Under the pieces are notes generated by a model that did not search any database, was not told where the DNA came from, and saw only the letters and a list, made by a program, of their open reading frames with translations. Shown one piece after another: positions 47,545 through 59,048 of a stretch of 64,000 nucleotides of DNA (the first letter of the stretch is position 1; each line of letters begins with the position of its first letter). The DNA comes from Plasticicumulans lactativorans (GTDB lineage: Bacteria > Pseudomonadota > Gammaproteobacteria > Competibacterales > Competibacteraceae), in the NCBI RefSeq assembly GCF_004341245.1, contig NZ_SLWY01000002.1:186001-250000 (forward strand), in the 5' to 3' direction. A program made the translations under genes and the position numbers.

Positions 47545-48264
47545 TCAGTCGCGCGGCCAGCCGTGGCGCACGGCGTGCGCCGCCAGCACCAGCCAGTCGA
47601 AGGCCGAGAACGGCGGCGGGTCGGCGAGGCCGCTGCGGCGCTTGGCGGTGATCCAGCGGTCGGCGGCGAGGATCAGCAGGCGCAGCGCGAAGCCGCTGCG
47701 CCCGCGCAGTTCCCGGCCGAGCGGCGAGCCGGCGCGCAGCAGCCGGCGCGCGCGTTCGAGCTGGCTGTCGACCAGCGTGGGCGCCGGCAGGCCGGTGGCG
47801 AGGCTGCCGACGGTCACGCGGTGGCGGGCCATGTCCTCGCGGGCGAGGTAGGGCAGGCCGGCGCGGCAGTCGGCGCGCAGGTGATCGAGGCGCGTCAGCA
47901 GGTAGAGCGCGCCGGCGATGGCGCGCGCATAGCCGCGCGCGCGCTCGTCGTCATGGCCGAGCACGGCGAGCGTCAGCGCGGCATAGGGCGCCCAGGTGCG
48001 CTGCGCGTGCGCGAGCAGGTCGCCGAGCGTGGCGAAGGGCAGCGGCGGGACCACCAGCGCGTCGGGCCAGCCCTCGGTGCAGTCGTGCAGCGGGCCGGCG
48101 GGCAGCCCCGCGAGCAGCGCCGCGCGCTCGGCCGGCGCGGTCTCGCGCAGCCGCTGTTCGAGCGCGCTGAGCTCGGCGAGCGCCTGGCGCAGACGTGGCG
48201 GCAGGGCCGCGAACACCGCATCCGGCAGCAGCCGCCGTGGCAGGTCGGGGCGCGGTTCAGCCAT
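47545..48264 (-). CDS. Second short squalene/phytoene-synthase-like protein
   Basis: A 239-residue protein with the family's second half recognisable: RAIAGALYLLTRLDHLRADC, then RAGLPYLAREDMARHRVTVG and the helix LERARRLLRAGSPLGREL. The Asp-rich pair is only partly kept (LDHLRAD). The N-terminal part is short and has no first DxxxD. Start ATG 48264 (MAEPRPDLPRRLLPD) overlaps the gph stop by eight bases, so it is coupled to gph. It may form a heteromer with its neighbour at 46666-47505; a biosynthetic role is doubtful. Confidence 0.7.
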   Translation of the reverse strand: MAEPRPDLPRRLLPDAVFAALPPRLRQALAELSALEQRLRETAPAERAALLAGLPAGPLHDCTEGWPDALVVPPLPFATLGDLLAHAQRTWAPYAALTLAVLGHDDERARGYARAIAGALYLLTRLDHLRADCRAGLPYLAREDMARHRVTVGSLATGLPAPTLVDSQLERARRLLRAGSPLGRELRGRSGFALRLLILAADRWITAKRRSGLADPPPFSAFDWLVLAAHAVRHGWPRD

Positions 48265-48946
48265 GTGCGATGGCTCCGGCGAGCCAGTCGAGCAGCTCGA
48301 GCGGGTGGTCGATGCCGCCGTCGGCCTGCCAGTCCTCGGGGCGGTCATCGGCGCCGATGTAGCCGAAGCGCGCCACCAGCGTGCGCATGCCGGCGCGGCG
48401 GCCGGCCTCGATGTCGCGCGCGGCGTCGCCGACGTACACGCAGGCGGTGGCGGGCACCCCGGCGAGCGCGCAGGCGTGCAGCAGCGGCGCCGGGTCGGGC
48501 TTGGCGACCGCCAGGGTGTCGCCGGCTACCACGCAGGCCGCGCGTTCGGCGAGCCCGAGCGCGGCCAGCAGCGGCGTGGTGAGCCAGCCCGGCTTGTTGG
48601 TGACCACGCCCCAGGCGAGCCCGCGCGCGTCGAGCGCATCGAGCAGCTCCCCGATGCCGGGAAACGGCACGGTCGCCTCGGCCAGCATGGCGCGGTACAG
48701 CGCGAGGAAGCGCGTGCGCAGGCGCTCGAACGCCGCGTGCTGCGGGCCGAGGTCGAAGCCGGCGGCGAGCAGGCGGGCGGCGCCGTGCGAGGCGAGCGGG
48801 CGCAGGCGGGCGTAGGGCAGCGGCGCCAGCCCCTCCTCGGCGCGCAGCGCGTTGAGCGCGCCGGCGAGGTCGGGGGCGGTGTCGAGCAGCGTGCCGTCGA
48901 GGTCGAACAGCACGCAGCGGATCGGAGTCGGGGAGGGCGCGCTCAT
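48257..48946 (-). CDS. gph: Phosphoglycolate phosphatase (HAD family)
   Basis: A 229-residue HAD hydrolase: nucleophile motif CVLFDLDGTLLDTAPD (Asp15/17), VVTNKPGW, KPDPAPLLHAC and VYVGDAARDIEAGRRAG. The pattern and position beside ubiG match the Pseudomonas gph-like gene (some paralogues there act as N-acetylmuramic acid 6-phosphate phosphatase MupP). Both assignments are possible. It starts ATG 48946, directly after the ubiG stop. Confidence 0.85.
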   Translation of the reverse strand: MSAPSPTPIRCVLFDLDGTLLDTAPDLAGALNALRAEEGLAPLPYARLRPLASHGAARLLAAGFDLGPQHAAFERLRTRFLALYRAMLAEATVPFPGIGELLDALDARGLAWGVVTNKPGWLTTPLLAALGLAERAACVVAGDTLAVAKPDPAPLLHACALAGVPATACVYVGDAARDIEAGRRAGMRTLVARFGYIGADDRPEDWQADGGIDHPLELLDWLAGAIAHG

Positions 48947-49660
48947 TCACGCCTCGGCCGCATCGGCGTGCACGAGGTAGTTCACCTCCACCCCCGGCGC
49001 CAGCCAGTAGCGCCGGCTGAGCGGGTTGTAGTGCATGCCGGTCAGCTCGCGCAGCTTGAGACCGGCGGCCTCGGTCCAGTCGGCGAGCTCCGACGGGCGG
49101 ATGAACCTGGCGTAGTCGTGGGTGCCGGTCGGCAGCAGGCGCAGCAGGTACTCGGCGCCGACGATCGCGAACAAGTAGGCCTTGGGCGTGCGGTTGATCG
49201 TCGAGAAGAACACGTGGCCGCCGGGCCTGACCAGGCGCGCGCACGCCTGCACCACCGAGGCCGGGTCGGGCACGTGTTCGAGCATCTCCATGCAGGTGAC
49301 CACGTCGTAGTGGCCCGGCTGCTCGGCGGCGAAGGCCTCGGCGGTGATCCGGCGGTAGTCGACGGCGAGCCCCGATTCGTGCAGGTGCAGGCGCGCCACC
49401 GCGAGCGGCGCGGCGCCCATGTCGATGCCGGTGACCGCGGCGCCGCGTGCGGCCATGCCTTCGGCGAGGATGCCGCCGCCGCAGCCGACGTCGAGCACGC
49501 GCTTGCCGGCGAGGCCGGCGCGGCGGTCGATGAAGTCGAGGCGCAGCGGGTTGATGTCGTGCAGCGGCTTGAACTCGCTGTCGGGATCCCACCAGCGGCT
49601 GGCGAGCTGTTCGAACTTGGCGATCTCGCGATCGTCGACGTTGGCGTGGGCGGTGCTCAT
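48947..49660 (-). CDS. ubiG: Ubiquinone biosynthesis O-methyltransferase UbiG
   Basis: A 237-residue SAM methyltransferase: [20 protein letters not shown] and [20 protein letters not shown] are UbiG hallmarks. [20 protein letters not shown] and [23 protein letters not shown] follow. It carries out both O-methylation steps of ubiquinone synthesis. ATG 49660. Followed without a gap by gph. Confidence 0.96.
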   Translation of the reverse strand: MSTAHANVDDREIAKFEQLASRWWDPDSEFKPLHDINPLRLDFIDRRAGLAGKRVLDVGCGGGILAEGMAARGAAVTGIDMGAAPLAVARLHLHESGLAVDYRRITAEAFAAEQPGHYDVVTCMEMLEHVPDPASVVQACARLVRPGGHVFFSTINRTPKAYLFAIVGAEYLLRLLPTGTHDYARFIRPSELADWTEAAGLKLRELTGMHYNPLSRRYWLAPGVEVNYLVHADAAEA

Positions 49661-49711
49661 GGTGCGGTACCTGGAACGGAGTCGGACGCTGTGACCGGGG
49701 CGGGGCGGGGC

Positions 49712-51028
49712 TCAGCCGTTCGCGATGGTGTCGCGCCAGGCGCGGGCGCGCTGGTGGATCGCATCGGCGTCGAGCGTGGTCAGCACGCGGTTCTTCAGCA
49801 GGTGACGGCCGGCCACCCAGACATCGGTGACCTGGTGCCGGCCGCTGGCGTAGACGAGCTGCGACAGCGGGTGGTACAGCGGCTGGGCTTCGAGCGCACC
49901 GAAGTCGACCGCGGTGACATCGGCCCACTTGCCGGGCAGCAGCGAGCCGATGTCGGCATCGAGGCCGAGCGCGCGGGCGCCGCCGAGCGTGGCGAGGTGC
50001 AGCGCGTGGCCCGCCGGCAGCGCGGCGGCGTCGCCGGCGACCGCCTTGGCGAGCAGCGCGGCGCTGCGCATCTCGCCGAACATGTCGAGGTCGTTGTTGC
50101 TGGCGGCGCCGTCGGTGCCGAGCGCGACGTTGACGCCGGCGGCGAGGAGCCGGGCGACCGGGCAGAAGCCGCTGGCGAGCTTGAGGTTCGATTCCGGGCA
50201 ATGCAGCACGTGCACGCCGGTTTCGGCGACGCGCGCGATCTCGGCGTCGTCGAGCTGGGTCATGTGCACCGCCAGCAGCTCGGGCGACAGCAGGCCGAGC
50301 GCGTCGAGGTGCGCCAGCGGCCGCCGGCCGTGGCGCGCGTGGTATTCGTCGACCTCGGCGGCGGTCTCGTGCAGGTGGATGTGGATCGGCCGCTCGAGCT
50401 CGTCGGCGAGGGTGCGCACGCGCTCCAGCGTCGCCGGCGCCACGGTGTACGGCGCGTGCGGCGCGAAGGCGGTGCTGATCAGCGGGTCGTGGCGCAGGTT
50501 CTCGTGCAGCGCGAGCCCCTTGTCCAGGTATTCGTCGACCCCGCTGGCCCAGGCGCTCGGGAAGTCGATGACGACCAGGCCGACGCAGGCGCGCATCCCC
50601 GCCGCCGACGCTGCGCGCGCGGTCACGTCGGGGAAGAAGTACATGTCGTTGAAGCAGGTGATGCCGCCGCGCAGCATCTCGGCCATCGCGAGCTGGGTGC
50701 CATCGTGCACGAAGGCCTCGCTGACCCAGCGCCCCTCGGTCGGCCAGATGTGGCCGGTGAGCCACTCGTGCAGCGGCAGGTCGTCGGCGAGACCGCGCAG
50801 CAGGCTCATCGCCGCGTGCGCATGGGCGTTGACCAGGCCCGGGATCAGGCCGTGCGAGGGCAGGTGCAGCGTGATGCGCCCGAGGTAGCGGGCGGCGGCA
50901 TCCACGGCCGGGAGCACGTCGAGGATGCGCCCCTGGTCGATCGCGAGCGCATGGCCTTCGAGCACGACGCCTGCGGGCTCGACCGGCACGATCCAGCGGG
51001 GGAAGAGCAGCGTGTCGATGGTGAGCAT
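49712..51028 (-). CDS. mtaD: 5'-methylthioadenosine / S-adenosylhomocysteine deaminase (TRZ/ATZ amidohydrolase)
   Basis: A 438-residue amidohydrolase: metal-binding HxH in LVNAHAHAAMSLLRG, HIHLHETAAEVDEY, LAVHMTQLDDAEI and the Asp in LGTDGAASNNDLDMFGEM. The start MLTIDTLLFPRWIVPVEP (ATG 51028) fits the family; the open frame extends upstream with no homology. The equivalent Pseudomonas gene, also beside ubiG, deaminates methylthioadenosine for the methionine salvage route, and mtnA of the same route is 1.8 kb away. Stops 51 bases before ubiG. Confidence 0.86.
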   Translation of the reverse strand: MLTIDTLLFPRWIVPVEPAGVVLEGHALAIDQGRILDVLPAVDAAARYLGRITLHLPSHGLIPGLVNAHAHAAMSLLRGLADDLPLHEWLTGHIWPTEGRWVSEAFVHDGTQLAMAEMLRGGITCFNDMYFFPDVTARAASAAGMRACVGLVVIDFPSAWASGVDEYLDKGLALHENLRHDPLISTAFAPHAPYTVAPATLERVRTLADELERPIHIHLHETAAEVDEYHARHGRRPLAHLDALGLLSPELLAVHMTQLDDAEIARVAETGVHVLHCPESNLKLASGFCPVARLLAAGVNVALGTDGAASNNDLDMFGEMRSAALLAKAVAGDAAALPAGHALHLATLGGARALGLDADIGSLLPGKWADVTAVDFGALEAQPLYHPLSQLVYASGRHQVTDVWVAGRHLLKNRVLTTLDADAIHQRARAWRDTIANG

Positions 51029-51110
51029 GCGGGGCTCCGGTGCCGGAAAGCGCAGGAGTATAGCGATCCTCCCGGCCCGGGCGCCCGTCCGCCGGCGCGT
51101 GCCGACGGGC

Positions 51111-51137
51111 AAAAAAAACCCCGGCGCAGGGCCGGGG
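51111..51137 (-). terminator. Intrinsic terminator of the ompA-like gene
   Basis: On the minus strand CCCCGGC and GCCGGGG form a 7-bp stem with a 5-base loop, directly followed by eight T (A-run at 51111-51118). It lies 21 bases after the ompA-like stop, and is the clearest rho-independent terminator in the window. Confidence 0.88.
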
Positions 51138-51157
51138 CTGGTTGCGGTGCGAGGCGC

Positions 51158-51715
51158 TTACTTGAGCGCTTCGGCGTCGACGGTGATCTCGACGCGACGG
51201 TTCTGCGCACGGCCTTCCGCGGTCTTGTTCGAGGCGATCGGCTGACGCTCGCCCATGCCCTTCGCGGTGATCAGCGCGGGGTTGACGCCCTTCTCGATCA
51301 GGTAGGTCTTGACGGCGTCGGCGCGACGCTCGGACAGACGCTGGTTGTAGGCGTCCGAGCCGATGCTGTCGGTGTGGCCGACGAGCTCGATGCTGTTGAC
51401 CTTGGCCTTGCCCTTGATGTCGGCGGCGAGCTTGTCGATCGAGGCCTTGCCGGCGGGCTTCAGCACCGCCTTGTTGAAGTCGAAGTTGGCATCGGCGCTG
51501 AGGCTCATCGAGATCGGCGACTTGACCATCTGCGGAGCACCGCACTCGGGGTGCTCGACGCCGCCGATGGACAGCACGCACTTGCCGTACGGATCCTTGA
51601 CCGGCTTGCCGTAGGGGTCGGTGACGACCGGATCGGCGGCCTGGGCCGGCAGGGCGGCCGCGATCGCGACGGCGGCGGCCACGGCGAGGGCGAGTTTGTT
51701 CAGATCAAGTTTCAT
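51158..51715 (-). CDS. OmpA-family outer-membrane/peptidoglycan-binding lipoprotein-like protein
   Basis: A 185-residue exported protein. Signal peptide 1-27 (ending PAQA-ADP), then a short segment with duplicated DPYGK (DPYGKPVKDPYGKC) and two cysteines, probably a disulfide. An OmpA C-terminal peptidoglycan-binding domain follows (about 70-180) with IELVGHTDSIGSDAYNQRLS and RRADAVKTYLIEKG. There is no beta-barrel, so it anchors by binding peptidoglycan. ATG 51715 is divergent from an orphan response regulator. Terminated by a strong intrinsic terminator, so it is probably a single-gene, well-expressed unit. Confidence 0.9.
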   Translation of the reverse strand: MKLDLNKLALAVAAAVAIAAALPAQAADPVVTDPYGKPVKDPYGKCVLSIGGVEHPECGAPQMVKSPISMSLSADANFDFNKAVLKPAGKASIDKLAADIKGKAKVNSIELVGHTDSIGSDAYNQRLSERRADAVKTYLIEKGVNPALITAKGMGERQPIASNKTAEGRAQNRRVEITVDAEALK

Positions 51716-51813
51716 CGTCTAACCTCCAATGAATCGCAAACGAAATCCGGGTGGGAGAGCCCGCCGGAATGAGTACTTCAAGCGAAGTCCAAGGGTTAAA
51801 GTTGTTCCCTACC

Positions 51814-51819
51814 AGTATA
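51814..51819 (-). promoter_or_regulatory. Possible -10 element for the ompA-like gene
   Basis: TATACT on the minus strand, about 100 bases before the ompA-like start, inside an A/T-rich 237-base divergent region. No convincing -35 is visible at the expected distance. Confidence 0.35.
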
Positions 51820-51952
51820 TCCAAGCAGGGGCCGATTAAGTCGGAAACTTTAAGGCTGCCTAGTTTGCAATGATACACCTCTGTGTCAGAATTGCAAAAG
51901 GTGTTGTTTCGGAAATAACGCTTCTTAGCTGCTTTCCAACGGGAGGTCTACG

Positions 51953-52651
51953 GTGCGCGTTGCGCTGCTCGAGGATGATCGTGCGCAGGCCGAGATGATG
52001 CGGGCGTGGCTTGCCGAGGCGGGCCACGACACTCAGGTGTTCGGCCTTGGCAAGGCCCTGATCCGCGAACTTGGTCGCGATTCCTATGACTTGGTGGTGC
52101 TCGACTGGATGCTCCCCGACACCGACGGCCTGCAGGTGCTGCGCTGGATCCGCGAGCACGTCGACTGGCCCATGCCGGTGCTGTTCGTGACCGGTCGGGA
52201 CGAGGAGAAGGACATCGTCGAGGCGCTGAACTCCGGCGCCGACGACTACATGACCAAGCCGGTCAAGCGCGGTGAGATGCTCGCCCGCATCAAGGCGGTG
52301 CTGCGGCGCGCGATCCCGCAGGACGACGCCGTGCGGGTGCTCGACTTCGGTGACTACTCGATCGACCTGCTGACGCGCAACGTCGCGCTCCAGGGCAGGG
52401 CCATCGAGCTCACGCAGAAGGAGTTCGACCTCGCGCTGTTCCTGTTCCGCGGCGCCGGGCGGGTGTTGTCGCGAGGCCACATTCTCGAAAGCGTGTGGGG
52501 GCGCAGCCCCGACATCAATACGCGTACCGTGGATACTCATGTCAGCCGCATTCGCAACAAACTGGATTTGCGCCCCGAGCACGGCTGGCAACTGAAGGCG
52601 GTGTATCAGCACGGCTACAGGCTCGAACCCGTGGAGCCCCCGCTGAACTGA
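51953..52651 (+). CDS. Orphan OmpR/PhoB-family response regulator
   Basis: A 232-residue regulator. Receiver: LEDD near the start, phosphoacceptor Asp51 in VVLDWMLPDTDGL, VTGRDEEKD and DDYMTKPVKRGEM. Winged helix at about 130-228: RAIELTQKEFDLALFLFRG and RTVDTHVSRIRNKLDLRPEH. GTG 51953 has GGGAGG at an ideal distance. No histidine kinase lies next to it. Divergent from the ompA-like gene, which it could control. An intrinsic terminator follows. Confidence 0.9.
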   Translation: MRVALLEDDRAQAEMMRAWLAEAGHDTQVFGLGKALIRELGRDSYDLVVLDWMLPDTDGLQVLRWIREHVDWPMPVLFVTGRDEEKDIVEALNSGADDYMTKPVKRGEMLARIKAVLRRAIPQDDAVRVLDFGDYSIDLLTRNVALQGRAIELTQKEFDLALFLFRGAGRVLSRGHILESVWGRSPDINTRTVDTHVSRIRNKLDLRPEHGWQLKAVYQHGYRLEPVEPPLN

Positions 52652-52676
52652 ACCGCCCGTCCCCGCTTGTTGTTGT

Positions 52677-52721
52677 CGACGGCCCCGGCCACCGTCGGGT
52701 GGGGTGGGGCCGTCGCCTTTT
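52677..52721 (+). terminator. Terminator after the orphan response regulator
   Basis: CGACGGCCCC and GGGGCCGTCG make a perfect 10-bp outer stem, with a further CCACC/GGTGG inner pairing, followed by CCTTTT. It lies 25 bases after the stop codon. Confidence 0.75.
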
Positions 52722-52780
52722 CGGAACCGGCGTACTTTGTACGCGAACCGGGTTTCTCTCGCGTTAACGGAACTGCCCCC

Positions 52781-53830
52781 ATGTCCGAGCATGCCCACGA
52801 CCGCATCCGCGCGGTGGTCTGGAACGACGATGCGCTGGAGTTGCTCGATCAGCGCCTGCTGCCCGCCGTCGAACGGCGGCTGCGCCTCGGCACGGCGGCC
52901 GGCGTGGCGCAGGCGATACGCGACATGGTCGTGCGCGGCGCCCCGGCGATCGGCATCGCGGCGGCCTACGGCGTGGTGCTGGCCGCGCGTGCACGCTTCG
53001 CCGAGGCCCCGGCCGGCTGGCGTGCGCGGATCGGCGCCGACCTCGACCTGCTCGCCGCGGCGCGGCCGACCGCGGTCAACCTGTCCTGGGCGGTCGCGCG
53101 CATGCGCGCGACCATCGAGCGCGCCCCGGAGGGCGATCCGTGCCCGCGGCTGCTGGCCGAGGCCAACGCCATCCTCGCCGAGGACATCGCCGCCAACCGC
53201 CGCATGGGCGCGCTGGGGGCGGCGCTGATCGAGGCCGGCGGCAGCGTGCTCACGCACTGCAACGCCGGCTCGCTCGCCACCGGCGGTTTCGGCACCGCGC
53301 TCGGCGTGATCCGCACCGCCCATGCCGCCGGGCGCATCGACGCGGTCTACGCCGGCGAGACCCGCCCGTGGCTGCAGGGCGCGCGCCTCACCGCGTGGGA
53401 ACTGGTGCGGGACGGCATCCCGGTGACCCTGCTCGCCGACGGCGCGGCGGCGTACCTGCTGTGCCAGGGGCGGGTGCGCTGGGTGATCGTCGGTGCCGAC
53501 CGCATCGCCGCCAACGGCGACACCGCCAACAAGATCGGCACCTACGGCCTCGCCGTGCTGGCGCGCCAGCACGGGGTGGGGTTCATGGTGGTGGCGCCGG
53601 TGTCGACCATCGACATGAGCCTCGCCGACGGTGCCGGCATCCCGATCGAGGAGCGCCCGGCCGCGGAGGTACTCGACCTCGCCGGCGCGCGCGTCGCCGC
53701 CGCCGGTGCCGGCGCGTGGAACCCGGCCTTCGACGTCACGCCGGCGGCGCTGATCGACGCCATCGTCACCGAACGCGGCGTGGTGCACGCCCCCGATGCC
53801 GCCGGCATGGCGGCGCTGCTGGCGGGCTGA
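52781..53830 (+). CDS. mtnA: S-methyl-5-thioribose-1-phosphate isomerase
   Basis: A 349-residue eIF2B-like isomerase: [20 protein letters not shown], catalytic Cys in [19 protein letters not shown] and Asp in [38 protein letters not shown] is also typical. It turns methylthioribose-1-phosphate into methylthioribulose-1-phosphate in methionine salvage, the route that mtaD feeds. ATG 52781 begins the family N-terminus; the frame extends upstream into the terminator region without homology. gyrA follows after 104 bases. Confidence 0.95.
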   Translation: MSEHAHDRIRAVVWNDDALELLDQRLLPAVERRLRLGTAAGVAQAIRDMVVRGAPAIGIAAAYGVVLAARARFAEAPAGWRARIGADLDLLAAARPTAVNLSWAVARMRATIERAPEGDPCPRLLAEANAILAEDIAANRRMGALGAALIEAGGSVLTHCNAGSLATGGFGTALGVIRTAHAAGRIDAVYAGETRPWLQGARLTAWELVRDGIPVTLLADGAAAYLLCQGRVRWVIVGADRIAANGDTANKIGTYGLAVLARQHGVGFMVVAPVSTIDMSLADGAGIPIEERPAAEVLDLAGARVAAAGAGAWNPAFDVTPAALIDAIVTERGVVHAPDAAGMAALLAG

Positions 53831-53863
53831 GGTCGCCCCCGCGGCGGCCGGCCGGGGCCGCCT

Positions 53864-53873
53864 GTGCTATAGT
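53864..53873 (+). promoter_or_regulatory. Extended -10 promoter of gyrA
   Basis: TATAGT at 53868-53873 is preceded by TGC (extended -10 form), 61 bases before the gyrA ATG. The upstream bases are G/C only and hold no -35, as expected for an extended -10 promoter. Confidence 0.45.
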
Positions 53874-53934
53874 GCCGCCCCTTCGCGCGGGCCCCCCACG
53901 GTCCCGTGCCCCGTGTGTTCCAGGACCCCGCTCC

Positions 53935-56571
<2,637 letters not shown>

Positions 56572-56627
56572 AGGGCCGCGGGCGCCGGTGCGCGGCCGTC
56601 GCCCCAACAGCAGAAGGGCCAGCGGTG

Positions 56628-57710
56628 ATGACCAGGGTGTTCAACTTCAGTGCCGGTCCGGCGGTGCTGCCGGAGGCCGTCCTCGAACGGGCGCGCGACG
56701 AACTGCTCGACTGGCACGGCCACGGCCTGTCGGTGATGGAGATGTCGCATCGCGGCAAGGACTTCGTCGGCATCGCCGAGAAGGCCGAGGCCGACCTGCG
56801 GCGGCTGCTCGACGTGCCCGCCGACTACCGCGTGCTGTTCGTGCAGGGCGGCGCCTCGCAGCAGTTCGCGATGGTGCCGCTGAACCTGCTGCCCGAAGGC
56901 GGCTCGGCCGACTACCTCGACACCGGCACCTGGTCGGACAAGGCGATCGAGGAGGCCGCGCGCTTCGGGCGCGTCAACGTGGTCGCGAGCAGCCGTGCCA
57001 CGCACTACACCGGCATCCCGCCGCGGGCGGCGTGGCGGCTCGATCCGGATGCCGCCTACGTCCACTACACGCCGAACGAGACCATCGTCGGCGTCGAGTT
57101 CCACGAACCGCCGGACGTCGGTGGCAGGCCGCTGGTCGCCGACATGTCGTCGACCATCCTGTCGCGGCCGATCGACGTCAGCCGCTTCGGGCTGATCTAC
57201 GCCGGCGCGCAGAAGAACATCGGCCCGGCCGGGCTGACGCTGGTGATCGTGCGCGAGGACCTGCTCGGGCGTGCCCGCGCGGCCTGCCCGACGATGCTCG
57301 ACTATGCGGTGTTCGCCAGGAACGGCTCGATGTACAACACGCCGCCGACCTTCGGCTGGTACCTCGCCGGGCTGATCTTCGAGTGGCTGCTGGCGCAGGG
57401 CGGGCTGCCGGCGATGGCGGAGCGCAACGCCCGCAAGGCGCGCAAGCTCTACGCGTACATCGACGCCTCGGGCTTCTACGTCAACCCGGTCGAGGTGGCG
57501 AGCCGCTCGTGGATGAACGTGCCGTTCCGCCTCGCCGACGAATCGCTCGACGCGCGCTTCCTGCAGGGGGCGCAGGCCGCCGGGCTGCACAACCTCGCCG
57601 GCCACCGCATCGTCGGCGGCATGCGCGCGAGCCTGTACAACGCGATGCCGGAGGCCGGCGTCGATGCCCTGATCGCCTACATGCGCGATTTCGCGCAGCG
57701 GCACGGCTGA
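56628..57710 (+). CDS. serC: Phosphoserine aminotransferase
   Basis: A 360-residue class V aminotransferase: [18 protein letters not shown] at the start, [28 protein letters not shown] and the PLP lysine in [18 protein letters not shown]. It makes 3-phosphoserine for serine and acts in pyridoxal phosphate synthesis. ATG 56628 gives the family N-terminus. pheA starts 19 bases later, so serC-pheA-hisC-tyrA look like one biosynthetic block. Confidence 0.96.
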   Translation: MTRVFNFSAGPAVLPEAVLERARDELLDWHGHGLSVMEMSHRGKDFVGIAEKAEADLRRLLDVPADYRVLFVQGGASQQFAMVPLNLLPEGGSADYLDTGTWSDKAIEEAARFGRVNVVASSRATHYTGIPPRAAWRLDPDAAYVHYTPNETIVGVEFHEPPDVGGRPLVADMSSTILSRPIDVSRFGLIYAGAQKNIGPAGLTLVIVREDLLGRARAACPTMLDYAVFARNGSMYNTPPTFGWYLAGLIFEWLLAQGGLPAMAERNARKARKLYAYIDASGFYVNPVEVASRSWMNVPFRLADESLDARFLQGAQAAGLHNLAGHRIVGGMRASLYNAMPEAGVDALIAYMRDFAQRHG

Positions 57711-57729
57711 AACGGGGGGCGCACGACGC

Positions 57730-58824
57730 ATGGCCACCGAGCAGGAGCAGTTGCTGGCGATCCGCAACCGCATCGACGCGATCGACCGCCAGATCCTCGA
57801 CCTCATCTCGCAGCGCGCGCGCTGCGCGCAGGACGTGGCGCGGGTCAAGCAGGCGTTCGGCGGCGCCAAGGACGCCGTGTTCTACCGCCCCGAGCGCGAG
57901 GCCCAGGTGCTGCGCCGGGTGATGGACGACAACCCCGGCCCGCTCAGCAGCGAGGAGGTGGGGCGGCTGTTCCGCGAGATCATGTCGGCCTGCCTCGCGC
58001 TCGAGCGCCCGCTGCGCATCGCCTTCCTCGGCCCCGAGGGCACCTTCACCCAGGCGGCGGCGTTCAAGCATTTCGGCCACAGCGCGATCACCGTGCCGCT
58101 GCGCGCGATCGACGAGGTGTTCCGCGAGGTCGAGAGCGGCGTGGTCGACTACGGCGTGGTGCCGGTCGAGAACTCCACCGAGGGCGTGGTCAACCACACC
58201 CTCGACATGTTCCTGCTGTCCTCGCTGAACATCTGCGGCGAGGTGCAGCTGCGCATCCATCACCACCTGTGCGGCTTCGTCGACGACGTCAAGGCGATCA
58301 CGCGCATCTATTCGCACCAGCAATCGCTCGCGCAGTGCCGCGAGTGGCTCGACCTCAACCTGCCGCACGTGCCGCGCGTGCCGGTGGCCTCGAACGCCGA
58401 GGCCGCGCGCATCGCGCTGAACGAGCCCGGCTCGGCGTGCATCACCGGGCAGGGGGCGATCGACATCTACCAGCTGCCGATCCTCGCCGGAAACATCGAG
58501 GACCAGCCGGACAACACCACGCGCTTCCTGATCATCGGCCAGCAGCCGATCCCGCCGTCGGGCGACGACCGCACCACGCTGCTGGTGTCCTCGTACAACC
58601 GCCCGGGCTCGCTGCAGGCGCTGCTGGCGCCGCTGGCCGAGCACGGCCTGACGATGACGCGCATCGAGTCGCGGCCCTCGCGCAAGGGCATGTGGGACTA
58701 CGTGTTCTTCATCGACTTCGACGGCCATTGCGAGGAGCCGCTCGTCGCCACCGCGCTGTCCGAGCTGAAGCAGGAGGCGAGCCTGTTCCGCATCCTCGGC
58801 TCCTACCCCAAGGGCGTGCTCTGA
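57730..58824 (+). CDS. pheA: Bifunctional chorismate mutase / prephenate dehydratase (P-protein)
   Basis: A 364-residue enzyme. The chorismate mutase domain is at 1-90 (IRNRIDAIDRQILDLISQRA). The prephenate dehydratase domain (about 95-270) has IAFLGPEGTFTQAAAFKHFG, the catalytic Thr in VVPVENSTEGVVNHTLD, and NTTRFLIIG. The ACT regulatory domain (about 280-355) has RPGSLQALLAPLAEHG and ESRPSRKGMWDYVFFIDF, which senses phenylalanine. It makes phenylpyruvate from chorismate. The ESRP motif implies feedback control by Phe. ATG 57730. Confidence 0.96.
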   Translation: MATEQEQLLAIRNRIDAIDRQILDLISQRARCAQDVARVKQAFGGAKDAVFYRPEREAQVLRRVMDDNPGPLSSEEVGRLFREIMSACLALERPLRIAFLGPEGTFTQAAAFKHFGHSAITVPLRAIDEVFREVESGVVDYGVVPVENSTEGVVNHTLDMFLLSSLNICGEVQLRIHHHLCGFVDDVKAITRIYSHQQSLAQCREWLDLNLPHVPRVPVASNAEAARIALNEPGSACITGQGAIDIYQLPILAGNIEDQPDNTTRFLIIGQQPIPPSGDDRTTLLVSSYNRPGSLQALLAPLAEHGLTMTRIESRPSRKGMWDYVFFIDFDGHCEEPLVATALSELKQEASLFRILGSYPKGVL

Positions 58825-59048
58825 CGCGCGCTTGCGCGGCACGCCGGGCGGCCGGCGGCCGTAGCGTGCGCTTGACGGCGCGTCGCCGCGGCCGCGCGGC
58901 GGCGTGCAGCGGGGGCTTCGGCGCGGGGCCGGCTCGGGTAGTGTGGGCGTCCGCTGCCGCCGCTCCCGGTGCGCGCCGCGAAACCTGACCGATCCGCCGG
59001 CGCGCTGCGCGACCGGCGGGCGCCAACCATCGAGAACGGGTGGAACCG

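Noticed and set aside
46666-48264. Calling the pair hpnC/hpnD (squalene synthesis for hopanoids)
   Set aside because: The Asp-rich motifs are missing or incomplete and no other hopanoid gene is in the window.
52729-52743. Short inverted repeat GCGTAC-TTT-GTACGC before mtnA as an operator
   Set aside because: Six-base arms in isolation, one copy only, with no matching site or regulator; chance cannot be excluded.
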